NCBI GenBank assembly: GCA_031308135.1
Contig: JAHLJT010000631.1
Location: 211,094,731 to 211,158,730 of the forward strand
DNA length: 64,000 nt
Source of the DNA: Acheta domesticus
Lineage: Eukaryota > Arthropoda > Insecta > Orthoptera > Gryllidae
Direction of reading: 5' to 3'
Shown here: positions 57,752 to 64,000 of the stretch, one piece after another
Numbering within the stretch: the stretch's first letter is position 1
Layout: each line of letters opens with the position of its first letter
Position numbers and translations under genes: made by a program
The notes under the pieces: generated by a model
Databases searched by the model: none
Told to the model about the DNA's origin: nothing
Seen by the model: only the letters and a program-made list of their open reading frames with translations

Positions 57752-57989
57752 GCCGGACTGTAAAGTACGGGAAACTTGCAGAAGGATAACATCAAATGTT
57801 TTTGTTTCACAAAACGAACATAAGTTCTTGTATGAAAATTCAGAAGGATAAGGAATTGTAGAAGGATAAGATCAAATGTTTTTGTTTCACAAAATGGACA
57901 TAAGTTCTTGTATGAAAATTCAATCCGTTTTGCGTAGGAGAAATTGGGAAAAACGGCGCAGTGTGGGGTACCGAAAACTTTCCCCGAAG

Positions 57990-58620
57990 CAAACGTGTTG
58001 ATTGCGCGGAGGCGGTCCGATGGGGCCCGCACGCGGCTCGTGCGCAGGGTGCGAGCCGCGGCGCTAATGGCCCGGCTCTTCCGCCCACCCGCCCCGCCCC
58101 GCCCCCACCCCCTCCCCCCGCCTTATCCCGGCGGCCATCGGTAAACGCAATTTGCGCCGCGCGCGCGCACGGACGCACGCCTGCACTCACGCACCCGCCC
58201 CTCCCCCCCCCACACGCCTCATTGCTTTCGCCTCGCGCAGATTACGATTTATTGGGCAGATTTCGAGCGCTTAACGAAAAAATTAATCGCGTCTGGTTCT
58301 TTCGGGCGCGGGGAGAAGAGCTGCTTCACCGCCCACCCGCCCTCCGGCCGGCAGCGCGTATTAGAATCCGCGCGTTGCGGCCCTAGGAAAAACAGCCTCT
58401 TCCTGTTTGAAGTAGCAGAACAAGTGCTTTTAATGAAATGCATGACCGTCTCGGGTGTTAGGAGACACAATTACAGCGCTTCCGACGGTACACGATGCTC
58501 TCGTGTAAAATGCATGCCGTGCGCCGGAACGATCGTTTAGTCTATAATCGTTATTACTTAATGAGCGAGCCTTCGTAGTAATTGGATGATAGCGGCGTTC
58601 GTTATTAACTGAGCTCGAAA
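57990..58620. promoter_or_regulatory. CpG island and conserved-looking flank
   Basis: 57990-58220 is CpG-dense with GCCCCGCCCCGCCCCC. 58220-58620 is balanced and motif-rich: ATTAATCGCG, two ATGCAT words, ACAATTACAGCG, TATAATCGTTATTACTTAAT and GTAATTGG. No frame resembles a protein. It may be an enhancer or promoter of a developmental gene outside the window. Confidence 0.4.
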
Positions 58621-58629
58621 AGAAGGCTA

Positions 58630-59285
58630 AATACAAATAGTGTGGATAGAGGGCCCTGCGATCGTCTCGTTGGGTCGCGTTGTTTGAGGCGCGCCGTGCG
58701 CCGGCGTTTCCCCGGAGTTGAAATATCCGCATGCGTGCGTCCGGGTTTGACCTCATTGGCGCACTTGCTGGTTCGTTTGTCTTGTAGGAACTGACGCCCT
58801 TCACCAGTCACTTTCGTCCTCGCAATATTTACTTTAGCAATATTACATTCTAGTTTAAAACATTTATTCGTGCATTTATATTCCATTACATCCCTGTACT
58901 GCATCTTTAAATTATCCCTGTATTATTTCTATATCCAAATTTTTCCTTTCTCAAAGCAATATTGAAAATATTTTAATTTATTATTTCTTTCTTTCGTCCT
59001 ATTTTCTACGTCTACGATTGTAATTAATGTCTTCAGCACAAACCAACATAATTAATTTGTATACCTGAATAAAACTTTAAGATTTACTAAATTGAACCAT
59101 TCTGAAAGAGAAAATGTGACTCATGGCTCAACATTTGAATTTTTTTCATTATACATCTGTGCACAAATTTTAAATAAGAATATAAAAACACAGCCAGGAA
59201 AATGATGCTTTTTGTAAAAAAAACAACATGCCGGCGACAGCTTTAGAGCAACGCGGAAAACACTGCCGAAGTGTGCGCTACAGCA
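58630..59285. other. Mostly AT-rich sequence, no recognised gene
   Basis: Nothing supportable seen. Confidence 0.35.
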
Positions 59286-59289
59286 TACT

Positions 59290-59468
59290 TCGCATTTAGC
59301 CGAAGAGAAACAGGAGAGCGGCGAGCCGCCTCGGGGAGCGGTGTGGCTGCCGCGATAACGAACCGCTCCCCTCTCGGGGCGCGCCCTCGTCGCGCACCTC
59401 GAGGACGGGGCTGAGCGCCGCTTGGCCGCGCGGCCCTCCTCTCCGCCGGAGCATCGGGGCGGCACGAC
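59290..59468. promoter_or_regulatory. CpG-dense patch abutting SINE2 copy h
   Basis: CpG-rich (GAGCGGCGAGCCGCCTCGGG) up to the SINE2 3' end. No recognised gene. Confidence 0.3.
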
Positions 59469-60946
59469 GGTTGATTGATTAGTGATTCCGCGCGCCTCAG
59501 CGGCGAAGATCATTAGTCCCGTAGGTGTAGTGGCATGTTTTATCGATATATGTGGCGGTGTTATTCCTCCGCTGAATGGTGAGATCCGGGGCCGACCTAC
59601 GACGGCTTCCGGGAATTTCCCCATCCAGGTATCTCCCACCAGCTGACCAGCGCCCCAGTCTGACAACTTCTAAGCTGCAGTCTGGACAACTTCTAAGCTG
59701 CAGTCTGGACAACTTCTAACTGCAGTCTGGACAACTTCTAAGCTGCAGTCTGGACAACTTCTAAGCTGCAGTCTGGACAACTTCTAAGCTGCAGTCTGGA
59801 CAACTTCTAAGCTGCAGTCTGGACAACTTCTAAGCTGCAGTCTGGACAACTTCTAAGCTGCAGTCTGGACAACTTCTAAGCTGCAGTCTGGACAACTTCT
59901 AAGCTGCAGTCTGGACAACTTCTAAGCTGCAGTCTGGACAACTTCTAAGCTGCAGTCTGGACAACTTCTAAGCTGCAGTCTGGACAACTTCTAAGCTGCA
60001 GTCTGGACAACTTCTAAGCTGCAGTCTGGACAACTTCTAAGCTGCAGTCTGGACAACTTCTAAGCTGCAGTCTGGACAACTTCTAAGCTGCAGTCGGGAC
60101 AACTTCTAAGCTGCAGTCGGGACAACTTCTAAGCTGCAGTCGGGACAACTTCTAAGCTGCAGTCGGGACAACTTCTAAGCTGCAGTCGGGACAACTTCTA
60201 AGCTGCAGTCGGGACAACTTCTAAGCTGCAGTCGGGACAACTTCTAAGCTGCAGTCTGGACAACTTCTAAGCTGCAGTCTGGACAACTTCTAAGCTGCAG
60301 TCTGGACAACTTCTAAGCTGCAGTCTGGACAACTTCTAAGCTGCAGTCTGGACAACTTCTAAGCTGCAGTCTGGACAACTTCTAAGCTGCAGTCTGGACA
60401 ACTTCTAAGCTGCAGTCGGGACAACTTCTAAGCTGCAGTCGGGACAACTTCTAAGCTGCAGTCGGGACAACTTCTAAGCTGCAGTCGGGACAACTTCTAA
60501 GCTGCAGTCGGGACAACTTCTAAGCTGCAGTCGGGACAACTTCTAAGCTGCAGTCGGGACAACTTCTAAGCTGCAGTCGGGACAACTTCTAAGCTGCAGT
60601 CGGGACAACTTCTAAGCTGCAGTCGGGACAACTTCTAAGCTGCAGTCGGGACAACTTCTAAGCTGCAGTCGGGACAACTTCTAAGCTGCAGTCGGGACAA
60701 CTTCTAAGCTGCAGTCGGGACAACTTCTAAGCTGCAGTCGGGACAACTTCTAAGCTGCAGTCGGGACAACTTCTAAGCTGCAGTCGGGACAACTTCTAAG
60801 CTGCAGTCGGGACAAGTTCTAATGTGTGGTAGTGAAGTGCATGTGAGTAAGGGGCGAGGATAGGGCAAGGAAGAGGAAGAAAACAACCGTGGCCGTTTGT
60901 TAGGGTACTGCTCCGGTATTCGCCTGGTGATTATCGGAGAAACCAC
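59469..60946 (-). mobile_element. SINE2 copy h with giant internal minisatellite
   Basis: The 3' end at left reads GTTGATTGATTAGTGATTCC. The body is normal up to CAGCGCCCCAGTCTGACAAC, then the 23-bp array, then the body resumes (GTGTGGTAGTGAAGTGCATG, GGGTACTGCTCCGGTATTCG) and stops at ATCGGAGAAACCACGG. The tRNA-like head is missing, so the copy is 5'-truncated. Without the array it would be about 310 bp. Confidence 0.9.
59656..60821. repeat. 23-bp minisatellite, about 50 copies
   Basis: Each unit has CTGCAGTC(T/G)GGACAAC followed by TTCTAAG. Two variants differ at one base: T type at 59656-60090, G type at 60091-60250, T type at 60251-60410 and G type at 60411-60821. The G type matches the SINE2 body elsewhere (CAGTCGGGACAAGCTCTAAG in copy b), so it is ancestral. 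One unit near 59715 lacks two bases. Confidence 0.97.
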
Positions 60947-60999
60947 GGCGTTGCGATGGAGTTTAGCGGCGCTTGCTCTGTGATGTTATCAGAAGCGAA

Positions 61000-61369
61000 T
61001 CAGTTCATTTTGAGTGTATGCACGGCAATAATTGTATTTGCTTCAATCAAAGAAGGTGGCGATACACCATGGGTACACAGCCTTTGAACTTCGTCTCTCA
61101 ATTCGTGTATTCTCTGCTTGGCATGGGCGATTGCCCATGATTGTCCATCAGTATCCCCATACGGTCGTTGACATAACAAAAGTCGATCAGTTAACAAGAC
61201 TTTCGTGTTGCTTGGTGCAAAACCAATTATGCTTGTCATTACCCATTACTCAACTGTTTTCAATCCTGCGTACATCGCTAGATGACGGATATTGTCCTTT
61301 TGCCAAGTGCTCTAACGCGAGTTCGCGCGTTACGTTGCGTACAAATACCCCATTTGTATTGCTCCACAA
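61000..61369 (-). pseudogene. Unrecognised protein-coding relic in two frames
   Basis: Two adjacent minus-strand frames look protein-like. 61369-61253 encodes LALEHLAKGQYPSSSDVRR and ends at TGA (61250-61252). 61239-61000 encodes MTSIIGFAPSNTKVLLTDRL, then QRIHELRDEVQRLCTHG, and ends at TGA. Composition is normal, not low-complexity, and the frames could be one protein broken by a frameshift near 61245. It sits between a truncated SINE2 and a CpG island. I do not recognise the family; a mobile-element or gene remnant are both possible. Confidence 0.3.
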
Positions 61370-61744
61370 TCAACATGTCACCATGTGAAATATTGGTTGT
61401 CATATTTTCTAAGTCGTTCTATCACTGTGTTACTATGTGTGCGAGTAAAATTAGACATTCTATAATCCGATGTATTAGTCACATAAATCATACGCATGCA
61501 TCACAGGCTTCCGCGGCTTGTCATGTGAAACATGGCACTCCAGCCCTGAAAAAGACCACGATATGATACTCGAATCGTCGACAACATTGTCCTCGACGCA
61601 GCGCGACGTCACCCGGACAGCCGAGAGCGTTTCAACCATACGAATACTTCTGTGAGGAAATGAATGTCGATTAATATTTAATTTTACATGTTTATATTTA
61701 TATATTTGTGCGTTTAGTAGTGAATCACATAAGATCTGCGAGAT

Positions 61745-62000
61745 GTTCAGTTGGCGTCGAAACCGGAACGAGGGAGGCCGGGGTGGCGCAGGGCCGGCGA
61801 ACGCCGCCAGCCGGCGCTGCGAGCGGCAGAGGCAGTGGCAGGTCGCGGCGGCTGAGCCAGCACGTCCGCGGAGGAAACGGCCTCCCGCCCGCGCCGCCCG
61901 CCCGCCCGCCCGCCGCCCGCCCCGCGTCTGCGCGCGAGATTGGTATCGTGAAGATATGTACCGCGGCCCTGGATCGGAATGACTCCGCGCCGCTAGGCCT

Positions 62001-62039
<39 letters not shown>

Positions 62040-62480
62040 ATAACAGCCCAGCGCTACGGGACGTTTGCGGGATTGCAGCAGCGCGCTCGATTTTCTAACG
62101 TATCTTAGGGGAACATTACCGCGGCCCGTACGCGGGCCTATAATGAGAGGTGGAGGAGCGACGCGGTAACCGGAGGCCGCTGGAGATCTGGGTGTCTGCT
62201 GCTACCGGGAACGGACGCCTCCGCTGCCGCCTGGGAATTTTAGAGACAATTGAATGAGTTCTCCGCGAACGCCTCTATCCGATCTAATGGATATTTATTA
62301 CGCGCCGGCGAAATGGGCTGCTCTCCGTCTGCTCTCGATATCGGAGGCTCCAGGAGCATTGCGGCGAGCCGTGGCCATAGACTTTAATTGAAAAGTAATT
62401 TCGACTGTGCGAGAGCGCTTTCCGTTGCCGGTGAACGGTGGCTTGTGAAAGACCATTTGAGGTCTTTAATAGTTAATTAT
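61745..62480. promoter_or_regulatory. CpG island with (CCG)n and conserved-looking flank
   Basis: 61745-61940 is CpG-dense (GCCCGCCCGCCCGCC), and 62001-62039 is a (CCG)13 run. 62040-62480 is balanced, with TTAATAGTTAATTA, AATGGATATTTATTACG and TATAATGAGAGG words and a small hairpin AAAGACC/GGTCTTT at 62449-62468. No protein-like frame. Candidate promoter or enhancer of a gene outside the window. Confidence 0.4.
62001..62039. repeat. (CCG)13 microsatellite
   Basis: Uninterrupted CCG units; it gives poly-Arg, poly-Pro or poly-Ala frames that are not genes. Confidence 0.95.
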
Positions 62481-62484
62481 TTTT

Positions 62485-64000
62485 GTCAGACGGCAATTGC
62501 TGTAAGAGCAGGTTATCTGGTTGGGGATTTGAAAGATTGTTAAGCAGTTTGAGAAATTGTTTTACGACCGAGGAAGGTTTTGCTTGCTACGCGGATCAAC
62601 GTATTTGTGTGTTCCATATGAAAGCATACAGATACGTTTGTATTTTTGTAGCCGCTGTAAAATTCAAAAGACACATTTCGTTAGATTTGTACGTTAAATT
62701 TATGTTACATATTTTACATTTTAATGAATTCCTGTTCACAGTTTTTAAATGTAAAATAATAAAAATGTCTTCAATATTTTTCAAGAAATTATTTTTTTCT
62801 AAATATTCGTATTCTTTCTCATTTTTAATTAAGTTTTTATAAGATCGTACCCAAATGGTCTAGATATTTTTAGTAAATTCAGTTACGTAGAAACAGAATT
62901 ATATATTACCAAATACCTTCCATTTGATCAATGAGATTCATGTAAGGAGAAAATTATAATTTTGTTGCATTAAACTTCAACCTTAACTGCTTACGTAATT
63001 TTTTCTTCCTAATTATCTCAAGAGAAAAAACACGTGAGGTTCTGAGATTTACGAAGAATTTACAAGCCGTATAGCGGTGAGTTTAATTGAAAAGTGCAGA
63101 ACGTTGAGTGATATTTTCTTCTTGTTATTCCTTCTCCTTTTTCATTTCTTCTTTTCTTTATCTTCTATCTTTCCTCTTTTCTAATTATTTTCTCTTCTTC
63201 TTCTTCTTCTTCTTCTCCTCCTCCTCCTTCTTCTTCTTCTCTTCCGCATCCTTCTTATACTTCCCCTTCATCTTCTTTTTCTATTTTCCGATTTCTCCCT
63301 TTCGGACTCCTTGGTGACGTCAGAGAGGAAAGATACTCATTATTTCATTTGTGTTGACGTACATTGAAGTAATTCTGCTGTTCAGTAACGAGTTGGCACG
63401 ATAAACATCATAAGACAGTACAGATAATTTTCGAATATTGCAGCAGTAATTGGATCTTACGATACGAATTCATGAACATCATTGGTCAGAACCACACAAT
63501 CAAATTTTTTCGATAAGTTATGCTAGCGCTCTCATTCGCGGGTGTTTTGAAGTTCAAATCCTGTCTTCAGAAATTGAACTGGCTGAAAACGAACACGCAC
63601 TGCAAGATGATTAATTTTAACGTTGAAATTCTCTCGGATACATGCAAATTTGTATAGTTTATTTAATAAATTGTTAAGGTACCTCAACAATGATTAATAA
63701 TTATCTGTATTACTATCCGATAAAATGTGAGTGGACATTCGTTTGGTATGGGTTTGCTGACGAGGGGCGGATAGAAGAATACAGATATTTATCTAACCAG
63801 CGTCCGTGCAAATGACAGGTTTACCTTCTTGGAGACTCTCTGAGACGAAAGAATGAAACTTGCAGATGAAGTGTGCACGATATGCACCAGCAGATAATTT
63901 GTAGAACAAACAAGAGTGGACCGTAAAACGCTTCAAAAGACAGCTCTCGCTCGCGTGCGCGCGATGCTAAATCTCCTGGCATTCAGTTACAACAGTAATG
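62485..64000. other. AT-rich sequence with polypyrimidine tract
   Basis: 63110-63300 is a long C/T-rich tract including (CTT)n and (CTC)n runs at 63195-63240. Near 63570 a GTTCAAATCCTGT word resembles a box B but lacks a box A. No gene recognised. Confidence 0.4.

Larger units (their letters stand above)
56860..57990. repeat. Degraded tandem repeat of about 105 bp, interrupted by HP1
   Basis: Units begin with TTTCATAAAACTTGAGTCCG-like sequence and contain GGAGAAATTAGGATAAACGG, CGAAGTGTGAGGTA and AAGGATAAGGGATAAG words. Copies start near 56875, 57370, 57470, 57575 and 57905, with partial ones between. An 81-bp sub-duplication (57782, 57863) and a 20-bp hairpin (57705-57751) lie inside. HP1 copy 4 splits the array at 57035. 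Confidence 0.75.

Noticed and set aside
59121..59666. 181-codon minus-strand ORF
   Set aside because: It reads through the SINE2 3' end and a CpG patch, and its composition changes at the borders.
59656..60821. A CRISPR-like array
   Set aside because: Units are contiguous 23-bp repeats without spacers, in eukaryotic DNA inside a SINE.
63540..63600. tRNA-like box B (GTTCAAATCCTGT)
   Set aside because: No box A at the right distance and no foldable acceptor stem.

Overview
This is a eukaryotic, probably insect, window with no intact protein-coding gene that I can defend. The background is AT-rich and carries short, very CpG-dense GC patches every few kilobases. It is full of tRNA-derived SINEs, hairpin MITE-like elements, tandem repeats and fragments of larger repeats. 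The SINE heads, the SINE 3' motif ACTAATGACCTTAGCAGTTG and a decayed two-exon gene of an arthropod transposon-associated family (N-terminal region usually joined to a DUF7869 domain) all suggest a large-genome polyneopteran-type insect. That placement is an inference from remembered family features, not a database match.

Layout. 0-5 kb holds fragments of one repeat family (called FBR here) in opposite orientations, a 224-bp SINE with a target-site duplication, a CpG patch with a (CCG)n run and a hairpin element (HP1). 7.6-8.4 kb is a CpG patch joined to a copy of a long SINE family (SINE2). 11.0-12.5 kb is a duplicated, broken minus-strand gene with a readable first exon and a phase-compatible intron. 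13.3-19.9 kb is a large foldback-like structure whose outer arms (about 450 bp) are almost identical. 21.4-22.4 kb and 25.7-26.0 kb are CpG islands. 24-35 kb holds four SINE2 copies mixed with CpG islands, including a 9-bp G-rich repeat array (32.14-32.41 kb) just upstream of a good start-codon context. 36.4-37.1 kb is a strand-asymmetric G-rich block with a 10-bp tandem repeat.

41-44 kb has two SINE2 copies, one carrying a 16-bp minisatellite and the other split by (TA)n arrays and a copied piece of nearby DNA. 45-50 kb holds a MITE, GC blocks and a nested HP1 palindrome. 56.8-58.0 kb is a degraded tandem repeat of roughly 105 bp. 58.0-58.6 and 61.7-62.5 kb are CpG-rich sequences that look like developmental regulatory DNA. 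59.5-60.95 kb is a SINE2 copy in which one internal segment has grown into about 50 copies of a 23-bp unit.

Main theme. One SINE family (SINE2, at least eight copies here) repeatedly seeds tandem arrays from its own interior: 23 bp, 16 bp, and TA with inserted filler. It also sits repeatedly beside CpG-dense patches. With the near-identical foldback arms and the HP1 palindromes, this makes the window a record of repeat-driven remodelling rather than a gene cluster. The large apparent ORFs (Arg/Pro-, Ala/Gly- and Leu/Pro/His/Ser-rich) are readings of GC-rich or tandem-repeat DNA and are not annotated as genes.
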